Assembly (NCBI RefSeq): GCF_903914075.1
Contig: NZ_CAIWNQ010000004.1
Coordinates: 62,001-126,000 of the forward strand
DNA length: 64,000 bases
From: Ruegeria sp. THAF57
Lineage (GTDB): Bacteria > Pseudomonadota > Alphaproteobacteria > Rhodobacterales > Rhodobacteraceae
Direction of reading: 5' to 3'
Shown one piece after another: positions 45,476 through 53,805 of this stretch. Position 1 is the first letter of the stretch, and every line of letters starts with the position of its first letter. Below the pieces are notes generated by a model, which saw only the letters and a program-made list of their open reading frames with translations, was not told the DNA's origin and did no database searches. The translations under genes and the position numbers were made by a program.

Positions 45476-47086
45476 ATGAAACTGGATAACCTCAAAACTC
45501 TGGCAGTCGGCGCGCAGAACCGCGCGATTTTGGACTTGTTCGAACAATCGGCCGACAGGGCGCGCATCTTCTCGACCTCGACCGGGGACCTGCTGTTTGA
45601 TTACTCGAAGACACAGTTGGATACGTCGATCCGAGATGCCCTGATTCAGTTATGCGATGAGGCAGATTTGGCCGACCGTCGCGAAGCAATGTTCAGTGGT
45701 GCCAAGATCAACGAAACCGAAGGCCGCGCGGTGCTGCATACGGCCCTTCGCAATTTGGACGGTGGCCCGGTAGAAGTTGATGGTCTGGATGTCATGCCTG
45801 ATGTGTTGGACACGCTTCAACGTATGCGGGTCTTTGCCGAAGAGGTGCGCAGCGGTGCCGTCACTGGGGCAGGGGGCAGCTTTACGGATGTGGTGAACAT
45901 CGGAATCGGTGGGTCCGATCTGGGTCCGGTTATGGCCACTCATGCTTTGTCGCCGTATCACGATGGGCCACGGTTGCATTATGTGTCGAACGTGGATGGA
46001 GCGCATATCGCCGATACGTTGAGACAGTTGGATCCGACGCGGACGCTGGTCATTGTCGCCTCGAAAACCTTCACAACCGTTGAGACCATGACCAATGCGC
46101 GCACGGCTCGGGCGTGGATGGCCGAAGGTGGGGGCGACCCGGCGACACAATTCGCGGCGGTGTCCACCGCTTTGGACAAGACGCAAGCCTTTGGCATTCC
46201 TGAAAACAGGGTATTCGGCTTTGCGGATTGGGTCGGCGGAAGGTACTCGGTCTGGGGGCCGGTTGGTTTGCCCGTGATGATCGCCGTCGGGTCGAATGCC
46301 TTTGATGCCTTTTTGCGGGGCGGTCAGGCGATGGATGTGCATTTCCGAGCGGCTGACTGGGGTGAAAACATGCCTGTCATGCTGGCTCTCGTCGGTATCT
46401 GGCATCGGCAGGTTCTTGGCCATACCAGCCGCGCGGTTCTGCCCTATGATCAGCGGTTGTTGCGGTTGGCTGCGTATTTTCAGCAGCTCGAGATGGAGTC
46501 GAACGGAAAATCTGTGGCGATGGATGGCACAGCGTTGGCGGTTCCTTCCGGGCCCGTTGTCTGGGGCGAGCCCGGAACCAACGGGCAGCACGCTTTCTAT
46601 CAGTTGATCCATCAAGGCACCGACGTGATCCCCTGCGAATTCATGGTTGCAGCCGAAGGGCACGAGCCGGAACTTTCGCATCACCACCATCTGTTGTTGG
46701 CAAATTGTTTGGCACAATCCGAGGCGTTGATGCGGGGGCGTTCGCTGCCCGAAGCACGGCAACGCATGGCTGCGAAGGGGTTGGAAGGCGCCGAGCTGGA
46801 ACGTCAGGCCCGCCACCGGGTCTTTTCCGGAAACCGACCGTCAACCACATTGATATACCCAAAACTCACACCGTTTGTTCTGGGGCAGATAATTGCGCTG
46901 TATGAACATCGTGTATTTGTCGAAGGTGTGTTGCTGGGAATTAATTCGTTTGACCAATGGGGTGTCGAACTGGGTAAGGAATTGGCGACATCCCTTGGCC
47001 CGATCATCGAAGGTGAGGAATCGGCGTCTGAAGAGGATGGTTCGACCGCCGCGTTGGTGGCGTATGTGATGCGCCATCGGGACTGA
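45476..47086 (+). CDS. pgi: Glucose-6-phosphate isomerase
   Basis: Interconverts glucose 6-phosphate and fructose 6-phosphate, recycling sugar phosphate into the Zwf route. The roughly 536 residues hold [14 protein letters not shown] (about 140-153), SKTFTT, the PGI signature [13 protein letters not shown] and the second signature region [14 protein letters not shown]. The frame begins with GTG at 45467, overlapping pgl, but GGAG at 45463 with 9-nt spacing favours the ATG at 45476. A weak hairpin (GCAGC / GCTGC at 47107-47121) lies after the stop. Confidence 0.95.
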   Translation: MKLDNLKTLAVGAQNRAILDLFEQSADRARIFSTSTGDLLFDYSKTQLDTSIRDALIQLCDEADLADRREAMFSGAKINETEGRAVLHTALRNLDGGPVEVDGLDVMPDVLDTLQRMRVFAEEVRSGAVTGAGGSFTDVVNIGIGGSDLGPVMATHALSPYHDGPRLHYVSNVDGAHIADTLRQLDPTRTLVIVASKTFTTVETMTNARTARAWMAEGGGDPATQFAAVSTALDKTQAFGIPENRVFGFADWVGGRYSVWGPVGLPVMIAVGSNAFDAFLRGGQAMDVHFRAADWGENMPVMLALVGIWHRQVLGHTSRAVLPYDQRLLRLAAYFQQLEMESNGKSVAMDGTALAVPSGPVVWGEPGTNGQHAFYQLIHQGTDVIPCEFMVAAEGHEPELSHHHHLLLANCLAQSEALMRGRSLPEARQRMAAKGLEGAELERQARHRVFSGNRPSTTLIYPKLTPFVLGQIIALYEHRVFVEGVLLGINSFDQWGVELGKELATSLGPIIEGEESASEEDGSTAALVAYVMRHRD

Positions 47087-47151
47087 GGAAAAAACTTCTT
47101 TTTGCCGCAGCGGAAAGCTGCATTCTATTATTGTCAGGAAATTAAATGCTT

Positions 47152-47183
47152 GGCAGGGTGGGTCCCCGAACAGATGCCCTGCC
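47152..47183 (+). promoter_or_regulatory. Hairpin in the dmdB leader
   Basis: A 7-bp perfect stem GGCAGGG / CCCTGCC with an 18-nt loop, 68 bp before the dmdB start. There is no T-run. It may stabilise the mRNA or take part in leader control. Confidence 0.35.
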
Positions 47184-47250
47184 GGTTGTTGCAGGGGGCG
47201 GAACAAATGCACTGTCGCAAAGAAATGGTGCAACTACAGGGAGGATGTCC

Positions 47251-48870
47251 ATGCTGGGACAAATGATGACGCAGCCGCTGCTGATTTCGTCACTGATTGA
47301 ACACGCGGATCGCTATCACGGTCAGACCGAGATCATCTCGGTTGAGACCGACGGGTCCGTGACCGAAAGTACTTGGTCACAAGTGGCGGTGAATGCGCGA
47401 AAGCTGGCGTCAGCCTTGACCAAACTGGACCTCGAGCCGCAAGCGCGCATCGGGACACTGGCGTGGAATAATCGGCGGCACCTGGAAATATATTATGGAA
47501 CTTCTGGTGCTGGCTTTGTGTGTCACACGATCAACCCCAGACTGTTCCCCGAGCAACTCACCTATATCATTAACCACGCGAAAGATCGGGTTCTGTTCTT
47601 TGACGCAACCTTTATTCCGCTGGTTGCGGCGATCAAAGAGCATCTGACCGAAGTTCAGCATTTCGTGCTGATGGGGCCAAGGAACGATGACGCGATCGCG
47701 CAGGTTCCCGGTGTTCAGTTCTATGATGAACTGATCGAAACGGGTGATGAACAGTTCCAATGGCCCAGCTTTGACGAAAACACAGCTTCTAGCCTGTGTT
47801 ACACATCCGGAACAACGGGAAATCCAAAGGGCGTTTTGTATTCCCATCGTTCAACCGTGCTGCACAGTTTTGGGTCGAATACGCGAGATGTCATAGGGTA
47901 CTCCGCTGTGGACGTTGTGATGCCGGTAGTACCGATGTTCCATGTGAATGCGTGGGGGTCGCCTTATGCCTGCGCGATGTCAGGCTCACGCATGGTTCTG
48001 CCCGGACCGGATCTGCATGGTGAGGCGTTGGTGAACCTGATTGACACCTATGGCGTTACTCTGGCGATGGGTGTTCCGACGATCTGGCAGGGTTTGTTGG
48101 CCCACGCTGGAAAGTCGGGCAGTAAACTGACCAGTCTGGAGCGAACGGTTATCGGCGGCGCGGCCTGCCCACCCTCGATGATCGAAACATTCCGTGACAC
48201 CTATGGAGTAGACACAGTTCACGCCTGGGGCATGAGCGAGATGAGCCCGTTGGGTACGGCGAATCAACCCATGGCGAAACACGCTGATCTGCCGATTGAA
48301 CAGCAGCACAAGCTGCGCGAGAGTCAGGGCCGGCCGTGCTATGGCGTCGAACTGAAAATCGTTGACGATGACGGCAATGAGCTGCCCCGTGATGGTGAAA
48401 CTCAGGGTGATTTGCTGGTTCGCGGGTATTGGGTGCTGGACAGCTATTTTGAACTGCAGGATCAGAACCTGTTGCAGGATGGCTGGTTCGCCACTGGTGA
48501 TGTGGCGACTTTGGATGCCGACGGGTACATGACCATCCGTGACCGATCCAAGGATATCATCAAATCCGGCGGCGAATGGATCAGTTCGGTTGAGTTGGAG
48601 AATATCGCCGTTGCCCATCCCAAGCTTGCGACGGCCGCTGTGATCGGAGTTCCGCACCCCAAGTGGGATGAGCGTCCTTTATTGGTTGCGGTTAAGGCCG
48701 AGGGGCAGGACCCGTCGGAGGACGAACTGCTGTCATACTTCGACGGCAAAATCGCCAAATGGCAGATTCCTGACAAGGTTGTCTTTGTGGACGCACTGCC
48801 ACTGAACGCTACGGGCAAAGTGCTAAAGCGCAACCTTCGTGCAGACTTTTCAGATGCACTTACGGGCTAA
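47251..48870 (+). CDS. dmdB: 3-methylmercaptopropionate-CoA ligase (DMSP demethylation pathway)
   Basis: DmdB adds CoA to methylmercaptopropionate formed by DmdA from the algal osmolyte DMSP. The 539-residue ANL-superfamily enzyme has the P-loop YTSGTTGNPKGVLYSH (184-199), the AWGMSEMSPLG block, hinge Asp435 in DRSKDIIKSGGEW and catalytic Lys526 in NATGKVLKR. Its length (539) and the residues His231, Trp235, Asp435 and Lys526 fall at the very positions I recall for the characterised DmdB of Ruegeria lacuscaerulensis; the HVNAWG stretch supplies the first two. Related ligases use other short or medium acids, so activity on butyrate or propionate is also likely. The ATG at 47251 has GGGAGG upstream; the longer frame from 47146 is rejected. 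Confidence 0.85.
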   Translation: MLGQMMTQPLLISSLIEHADRYHGQTEIISVETDGSVTESTWSQVAVNARKLASALTKLDLEPQARIGTLAWNNRRHLEIYYGTSGAGFVCHTINPRLFPEQLTYIINHAKDRVLFFDATFIPLVAAIKEHLTEVQHFVLMGPRNDDAIAQVPGVQFYDELIETGDEQFQWPSFDENTASSLCYTSGTTGNPKGVLYSHRSTVLHSFGSNTRDVIGYSAVDVVMPVVPMFHVNAWGSPYACAMSGSRMVLPGPDLHGEALVNLIDTYGVTLAMGVPTIWQGLLAHAGKSGSKLTSLERTVIGGAACPPSMIETFRDTYGVDTVHAWGMSEMSPLGTANQPMAKHADLPIEQQHKLRESQGRPCYGVELKIVDDDGNELPRDGETQGDLLVRGYWVLDSYFELQDQNLLQDGWFATGDVATLDADGYMTIRDRSKDIIKSGGEWISSVELENIAVAHPKLATAAVIGVPHPKWDERPLLVAVKAEGQDPSEDELLSYFDGKIAKWQIPDKVVFVDALPLNATGKVLKRNLRADFSDALTG

Positions 48871-48890
48871 GTCTTTGAAATAAGGGGAAA

Positions 48891-48965
48891 TGGCTCCGGC
48901 GGTAGGGATCGAACCTACGACCAATTGATTAACAGTCAACTGCTCTACCGCTGAGCTACGCCGGA
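48891..48965 (-). tRNA. tRNA-Asn (GTT), copy 1
   Basis: A 75-nt cloverleaf on the minus strand: acceptor TCCGGCG pairs with CGCCGGA, D-arm AGCTCAGCGGTAGAGC, anticodon loop CTGTTAA with anticodon GTT, T-arm with GGTTCGATCC, and an encoded 3' CCA. It is identical to the copy at 49097-49171. Confidence 0.97.
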
Positions 48966-48976
48966 ACGGTCCGCGC

Positions 48977-49005
48977 CGTATATCAATACGACTCTGCGGC
49001 GTCCA
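48977..49005 (-). promoter_or_regulatory. Promoter of tRNA-Asn copy 1
   Basis: On the minus strand TGGACG (49005-49000) and TATACG (48982-48977) with a 17-bp spacer, 11 bp before the tRNA 5' end. Confidence 0.5.
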
Positions 49006-49096
49006 GAGGGGTGCGCGAAGTTTTTTTGACGAAGGTTGACTGTCCACGGCGCCGGGAAATTCGCCGAACCATTCTTCTGAAATCTGAGGGGGAATT

Positions 49097-49171
49097 TGGC
49101 TCCGGCGGTAGGGATCGAACCTACGACCAATTGATTAACAGTCAACTGCTCTACCGCTGAGCTACGCCGGA
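49097..49171 (-). tRNA. tRNA-Asn (GTT), copy 2
   Basis: Identical 75-nt gene to copy 1, with encoded CCA, 131 bp upstream of it on the same strand. The intervening sequence is unrelated to that upstream of copy 2 apart from the -10 box. Confidence 0.97.
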
Positions 49172-49180
49172 ACTGAGGGC

Positions 49181-49209
49181 CGTATAGCAACCTCGTTTTT
49201 GGCCGACAA
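49181..49209 (-). promoter_or_regulatory. Promoter of tRNA-Asn copy 2
   Basis: On the minus strand TTGTCG (49209-49204) and TATACG (49186-49181) with a 17-bp spacer, 9 bp before the tRNA. Confidence 0.6.
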
Positions 49210-49246
49210 GACAAGATCGTCATAAGAGCTGAAAAAAGTTCTTTGG

Positions 49247-50161
49247 TTAGCCCAACCTTTCAAAACACGCATTCACGGAAAGCTGGCCTTTTGGTGAAGC
49301 CTTTGATTTTCCGCATAAATCGACAAGATGTGCAAAAACATTGCGCTCGGCGGCGGGTAGGAGGGCCGCGGGTGTCTCTGTGTAAATTCTCTCGGCCAGG
49401 TCGCGTGCGGTGCCGGGCTTTTCCTCCAGCGCGGTCAGAATCTGGGCTTCGCGCCCAAGTCGGTGATTGATCAGCCAGTCCAGACGCTGGGCTGGATTCT
49501 GAATCGGTGCTCCGTGACCGGCATGAAAACTGCTCCAGCCCCGTTCGCGCAGGCGATAGCAGGCGTTCATGAAATCAGTCAGATCACCATCTGGTGGTGA
49601 CACAAGAGAACTGGCCCAACCCATGACGTGATCTGCGGTAAAACAGACATCCGACCAACCCAGCGCGATATGGTTGCCCAGATGACCGGGGGTGTGAATG
49701 ACGTCGAGTTGCCAGCCATCGCCTTGGATAACTTCGCCGTCAGAAACCTCGATATCCGGACGGAAATCGGTGTCGATGCCTTCGCCGCCGCCTGCAAGGC
49801 CCTGTTCCGCCAATTCGGACATAACTGCGCTGCGGCCAGATTCGGGGCCGCCAAATGCCAAAATCGAGGCACCTGTGCGGGCGGCCAATGATGCGGCAAG
49901 GGGCGAGTGATCAAGATGCGTGTGCGTTACAATAATATGGCTGATCCGCTGGCCGGGCTGCAAAGCATCCAGAATCGCCTGAAGATGACCCTCATTCAGT
50001 GGGCCGGGGTCAATGACGGCGCAGTCCTTTTCACCCAATAGATATGTGTTGGTGCCCCGATAGGTCATTGGCGATGGATTGGGGGCCAGAATGCGCCTTA
50101 GGCCCGTCTGTAACTCGACAGCCATACCGGGACGCGGGTTGAAATCGTCGGGAGCCTGCAT
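49247..50161 (-). CDS. MBL-fold metallo-hydrolase (LACTB2-like)
   Basis: A metallo-beta-lactamase-fold hydrolase of 304 residues with the binuclear metal motif HTHLDH (in IIVTHTHLDHSPL, about 80-85), the second His in HTPGHLGNHIALG and an Asp in CFTADHVMGW. The N-terminal TYRGTNTYLLG and the C-terminal winged-helix-like tail (RLGREAQILTALEE...DLAERIYTE) are typical of the LACTB2/beta-lactamase-like group, whose human member is an RNA endonuclease; bacterial substrates are generally unknown. Divergent from the histidine kinase gene. Confidence 0.85.
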   Translation of the reverse strand: MQAPDDFNPRPGMAVELQTGLRRILAPNPSPMTYRGTNTYLLGEKDCAVIDPGPLNEGHLQAILDALQPGQRISHIIVTHTHLDHSPLAASLAARTGASILAFGGPESGRSAVMSELAEQGLAGGGEGIDTDFRPDIEVSDGEVIQGDGWQLDVIHTPGHLGNHIALGWSDVCFTADHVMGWASSLVSPPDGDLTDFMNACYRLRERGWSSFHAGHGAPIQNPAQRLDWLINHRLGREAQILTALEEKPGTARDLAERIYTETPAALLPAAERNVFAHLVDLCGKSKASPKGQLSVNACFERLG

Positions 50162-50205
50162 TCTGTACTCTTTCTCTTGTCGGATCAGCCCGTTAGGTTT
50201 AGCGC

Positions 50206-51525
50206 ATGTCCAGTCGGTGGCTCAAATCCTATATGCCGCGCAGTCTCTATGCGCGTGCGGTTCTGATCCTGGTTCTTCCGGTGATCGTTCTACTGTTGGT
50301 GGTCGGCGTCGCGTTCATTCAAAAACACCTTGAGGATGTGACCGCGCAAATGACCAGCGCGGCTGCGCGTGAGGTCGACCTGATTACAGACACGATGGCG
50401 GACGCCGAAACGCAGCATCAGGCCATTGCCGCGATTCGACAGGACATCGCCTCATTGGAAATGAAGGCCCGATTTTTGGGGATCAATGAAGGGCCCGATA
50501 TTGGATATCGCAGATGGTATGACTTCATCGCGCCACAAGTTGAAGCCGATCTGCACGAACAATTGCTGGATCTTGTTGCTGTCGCTCTGCCAACGGGCGA
50601 TCAGGCGCGGCTGTACATGCGGACCCATCTAGGGTTGCTTGAACTGACACTGGACCGCCGCCGCCTGTCCCCAACCGCGCCGCACCAGTTGATCGTAACC
50701 ATGGTTTTCTTCGCGGTGATCATGACTTCGATTTCCTTTTTGTACATGCGCAACCAACTGCGGCCGATCACTCGACTGGCAAATGCAGCGCAGGCATTTG
50801 GCCGGGGCAGGGTTGTCCCTTATTCACCCGGAGGGGCAATTGAAGTCCGCGCAGCAGGCAGTGCGTTTCTGGACATGCGCGCGCGCATTGAGCGCCAGAT
50901 GGAGCAGCGCACACTGATGCTGTCGGGGGTCAGCCACGATCTCAGAACCCCGTTGACGCGGCTGAAACTGGGCCTGTCCATGCTGCCCGAGGATGAGGCC
51001 GCGCCGCTGCAACAGGATGTGGATGAAATGCAGTTGCTGTTGGACGCATTTCTGGATTTTTCTCGCGGAGCCGCAGAGGGCCCGCCGGAAACCGTTCAGC
51101 CCGAGGTTTTGCTGAGGCAGATTGTCGAGGATGCACGCCGCGCGGGTCACGAAGCCAGCCTGGTCTCGGTCGAGGGCGAGGGTACGGCCTTGCTGCGTCC
51201 CACGGCCATTCGCCGGGCCGTTGAGAACTTGATCGGAAACGCTGTTCGATACGGTAACAAGGCCGAAGTCAGCCTGTCGATGACGCCCAAGACGATCCGT
51301 TTTCGGGTTGAGGATGACGGCCCCGGTATTCCACAGGACCAGCGAACCGAGGCAGTCAAACCGTTTTCTCGCCTTGATCCTGCGCGGAATCAGAATCAGG
51401 GCAGCGGTGTTGGTCTTGGCCTTGCGATCGTCTCGGACATCGCGCGCGCGCATGGTGGGGTGTTACGTTTGGGCAAAAGCGAAAGGCTGGGTGGGCTATG
51501 CGCGGACATAATCATCGGTCGATGA
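50206..51525 (+). CDS. EnvZ-like sensor histidine kinase
   Basis: The 439-residue kinase has an N-terminal membrane helix (AVLILVLPVIVLLLVVGVAFI), a periplasmic domain of about 135 residues, a second helix (VTMVFFAVIMTSISFLYM), a HAMP linker, the H-box SGVSHDLRTPLTRLKLGL (phospho-acceptor His244), N-box ENLIGNAVRYG and G-boxes VEDDGPGIP and GSGVGLGLAIV. This arrangement and the SHDLRTPLTRLKL text match EnvZ-type osmosensing kinases. No response regulator is encoded next to it, so its partner is elsewhere. Gene start at ATG 50206 is 44 bp from the divergent hydrolase. Confidence 0.88.
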   Translation: MSSRWLKSYMPRSLYARAVLILVLPVIVLLLVVGVAFIQKHLEDVTAQMTSAAAREVDLITDTMADAETQHQAIAAIRQDIASLEMKARFLGINEGPDIGYRRWYDFIAPQVEADLHEQLLDLVAVALPTGDQARLYMRTHLGLLELTLDRRRLSPTAPHQLIVTMVFFAVIMTSISFLYMRNQLRPITRLANAAQAFGRGRVVPYSPGGAIEVRAAGSAFLDMRARIERQMEQRTLMLSGVSHDLRTPLTRLKLGLSMLPEDEAAPLQQDVDEMQLLLDAFLDFSRGAAEGPPETVQPEVLLRQIVEDARRAGHEASLVSVEGEGTALLRPTAIRRAVENLIGNAVRYGNKAEVSLSMTPKTIRFRVEDDGPGIPQDQRTEAVKPFSRLDPARNQNQGSGVGLGLAIVSDIARAHGGVLRLGKSERLGGLCADIIIGR

Positions 51526-51741
51526 CTCGGGGCGGCTTAGATGCTCTGGACGTAGGTTTTCTTACAATTACTTAAATGTGTTATGATGAGCCTGAAGGAA
51601 GGAAAGACAGCGCTTGTGCTTTTGTAGGCCGCCTGTCGGGAATTGAGGTCAGGGTCTCGTTCGCGCGTGTTCTGCGAGGGGGTCATCGCACTGATTGAAA
51701 CTCTTGTTTAGCACGCCTTGGTAAATGGTGAGGTTAAGGTT
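51526..51741. other. Non-coding stretch before a small ORF
   Basis: About 216 bp with no protein-like frame. A TATGAT box (51572-51577 region) could be a -10 element, but its -35 is poor. A 14-codon ORF starting at the following ATG (MMSLKEGK...) ends quickly and shows nothing recognisable. Confidence 0.35.
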
Positions 51742-51855
51742 TTGAATTGGTTGTTTATTGTTGTCGGTGTTGCAATTGCGGCGGTGCTTTATTTCGGGTG
51801 GTTTGAACCCTGTGACGAATTCTACGCCGTCTGTCAGTTCATGGGATGGCGTTGA
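51742..51855 (+). CDS. Candidate 37-residue single-span membrane protein
   Basis: A short frame that starts with TTG, eight bases after a GAGG. It encodes NWLFIVVGVAIAAVLYFGW, a clean membrane helix, followed by a polar tail FEPCDEFYAVCQFMGWR with two Cys seven residues apart. The helix, the aromatic residues at its ends and the well-placed ribosome-binding site are unlikely in random sequence, but the small size and rare start leave doubt. It sits between the histidine kinase and a tRNA and ends 10 bp before the tRNA's 3' end on the other strand. No similar protein is known to me. Confidence 0.5.
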   Translation: MNWLFIVVGVAIAAVLYFGWFEPCDEFYAVCQFMGWR

Positions 51856-51865
51856 AGCGGTGTTT

Positions 51866-51942
51866 TGGTAGGCCCGGAGGGACTTGAACCCCCAACCAAA
51901 GCGTTATGAGCGCTCTGCTCTAACCAATTGAGCTACAGGCCC
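51866..51942 (-). tRNA. tRNA with CAT anticodon, probably tRNA-Ile2
   Basis: A 77-nt cloverleaf: acceptor GGGCCTG / CGGGCCT region, D-arm AGCTCAATTGGTTAGAGC, anticodon loop CTCATAA, T-arm GGTTCAAGTCC and encoded CCA. CAT may be elongator Met or Ile2 (C34 modified to lysidine). The acceptor stem has C4-G69 and C5-G68, which are recognised by TilS in tRNA-Ile2, whereas E. coli elongator tRNA-Met has U4-A69 and A5-U68. I therefore favour Ile2; automatic pipelines often label it Met. Confidence 0.9.
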
Positions 51943-51954
51943 GCCTAAGCGCCT

Positions 51955-51982
51955 TGCGTACCACGGTGAACAGCCGCGTCAA
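51955..51982 (-). promoter_or_regulatory. Promoter of the CAT tRNA
   Basis: On the minus strand TTGACG (51982-51977) and TACGCA (51960-51955) with a 16-bp spacer, 12 bp before the tRNA 5' end. Confidence 0.5.
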
Positions 51983-52049
51983 GCCTGACCGTTGCAACAT
52001 GTCCAACAATCGACTAACCCGCGCGTGAACCATTCAAAAGGGGTTGGCC

Positions 52050-53096
52050 ATGACAGCGGGCAAGAACGGAATCACCTATGCTGATGCAGGCGTTGACATT
52101 GATGCGGGGAACGCTCTGGTCGACCGGATCAAGCCTGCGGCCAAGCGGACGAACCGCTCGGGCGTGATGAGCGGTCTGGGCGGATTTGGCGCGCTGTTCG
52201 ACCTCAAGGACGCAGGCTATAGCGACCCGATTCTGGTGGGCGCGACCGATGGTGTGGGCACCAAGCTGCGCATCGCCATTGATACCGGCGTAGTTGACGG
52301 GGTGGGCATTGACCTGGTGGCTATGTGCGTCAACGACCTGATCTGTCAGGGCGCCGAGCCGCTGTTCTTCCTCGATTATTTCGCCACCGGCAAGCTGGAC
52401 ACAGATACCGCCGCGCGGATCATCGAAGGCATCGCTGAAGGCTGTGTACAGTCTGGATGCGCCCTGATCGGGGGTGAGACCGCTGAAATGCCTGGCATGT
52501 ACCCCGAAGGAGATTTCGACCTGGCCGGTTTCTCGGTCGGCGCGATGGAGCGCGGCGCGCATCTGCCCGCAGACGTGCAGCAGGGCGATGTGCTGCTAGG
52601 GTTGGCGTCAAACGGGGTGCATTCAAACGGCTATTCGTTGGTGCGCAAACTGGTTGAACTCTCGGGGCTGGACTGGGATGCCGCCTCGCCGTTTAGCGCA
52701 GGTTCGTTGGGCGAGGCGCTGCTGACGCCGACGCGTTTGTATGTCAAACAGGCGCTGCAAGCGATCCGGGTAGGGGGCGTTCACGCGCTGGCGCATATCA
52801 CCGGTGGCGGCCTGACTGAAAACCTGCCGCGTGTACTGCCTGATGAGTTGGGTGCGCAGATTGACCTGAATGCGTGGGACCTGCCGCCCGTTTTCCGCTG
52901 GATGGCTGACGTTGGCGGGATTGCCGAGGCTGAAATGCTAAAGACCTTCAACTGCGGAATCGGCATGATCGTCGTCTGCGACGCTGCGCGCGCGGATGAA
53001 CTGACCACTTTGTTGGCCGAGGCGGGTGAGACTGTTTCCCGGATCGGCAGCGTCACAGACGTGCCCGGCGTATCTTATTCGGGCCAACTGCTGTGA
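52050..53096 (+). CDS. purM: Phosphoribosylformylglycinamidine cyclo-ligase (AIR synthetase)
   Basis: Makes aminoimidazole ribonucleotide in the fifth step of purine synthesis using ATP. The 348 residues contain [20 protein letters not shown] at the start, [19 protein letters not shown] (about 67-76), [23 protein letters not shown] (about 145-167) and [16 protein letters not shown]. The ATG at 52050 follows AAAAGGGG; an in-frame TTG two codons upstream is less likely. Its stop overlaps the purN start (GTGA). Confidence 0.96.
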   Translation: MTAGKNGITYADAGVDIDAGNALVDRIKPAAKRTNRSGVMSGLGGFGALFDLKDAGYSDPILVGATDGVGTKLRIAIDTGVVDGVGIDLVAMCVNDLICQGAEPLFFLDYFATGKLDTDTAARIIEGIAEGCVQSGCALIGGETAEMPGMYPEGDFDLAGFSVGAMERGAHLPADVQQGDVLLGLASNGVHSNGYSLVRKLVELSGLDWDAASPFSAGSLGEALLTPTRLYVKQALQAIRVGGVHALAHITGGGLTENLPRVLPDELGAQIDLNAWDLPPVFRWMADVGGIAEAEMLKTFNCGIGMIVVCDAARADELTTLLAEAGETVSRIGSVTDVPGVSYSGQLL

Positions 53097-53689
53097 GCCA
53101 CAAGCGCGTCGCGATCTTAATTTCGGGTGGCGGTTCCAACATGGTGTCGCTGGTCGACAGCATGACCGGCGATCACCCCGCGCGACCGTGTCTGGTGCTG
53201 TCCAACGACCCGCAGGCGGGCGGCTTGGTGAAAGCCACCGACCGCGGCATCGCCACGGCTGCGGTTGATCACCGACCGTTCAAGGGGGACCGCGCCGCGT
53301 TCGAGGCCGAGTTGCTGAAGCCCTTGGTGCAAGCCCAACCCGACATCGTGTGCCTTGCTGGTTTCATGCGGGTATTGACGGCGGATTTCGTGTCGCGATT
53401 TCAGGGGCGGATGTTGAATATCCACCCGTCACTGTTGCCAAAATACAAGGGTTTGAATACCCACGCCCGGGCAATCGAAGCAGGCGATGCTGAACATGGC
53501 TGCTCGGTGCATGAGGTTACGGCCGCATTGGATGACGGTCCAATCCTGGGTCAGGCCCGTTTGAACATTGAACCAGATGAGACACCCGAAGCATTGGCTA
53601 CACGTGTGCTGGTATTAGAGCACAAACTCTACCCGGCGGTGCTTAGACGTTATGCAGGCGCGGATCGCACTCCGGTGTTGCTGCCTTGA
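53093..53689 (+). CDS. purN: Phosphoribosylglycinamide formyltransferase
   Basis: Transfers the formyl group from 10-formyl-THF to GAR in the third step of purine synthesis. The 198 residues have [15 protein letters not shown] (about 5-19), CLAGFMRVL (about 85-93), and the catalytic block [36 protein letters not shown], shown at about 103-140, with the Asn, His and later Asp (DDGPILGQA). GTG start, coupled to purM by a 4-nt overlap, the standard purMN pair. Confidence 0.96.
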   Translation: MSHKRVAILISGGGSNMVSLVDSMTGDHPARPCLVLSNDPQAGGLVKATDRGIATAAVDHRPFKGDRAAFEAELLKPLVQAQPDIVCLAGFMRVLTADFVSRFQGRMLNIHPSLLPKYKGLNTHARAIEAGDAEHGCSVHEVTAALDDGPILGQARLNIEPDETPEALATRVLVLEHKLYPAVLRRYAGADRTPVLLP

Positions 53690-53805
53690 ACATTTCAGGG
53701 TGATTTACACTTGCGTGTCATTCGGCCTATGTTCTGCACTACGGCTCGGTATGTCAAAAAACTGACGGGCAGTCACAAAGAACAAAAGCAAGAATAGCAC
53801 CACGA

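Noticed and set aside
47146-47250. 35-codon N-terminal extension of dmdB
   Set aside because: It contains the leader hairpin and lacks a ribosome-binding site; the ATG at 47251 has GGGAGG and gives the exact length of known DmdB.
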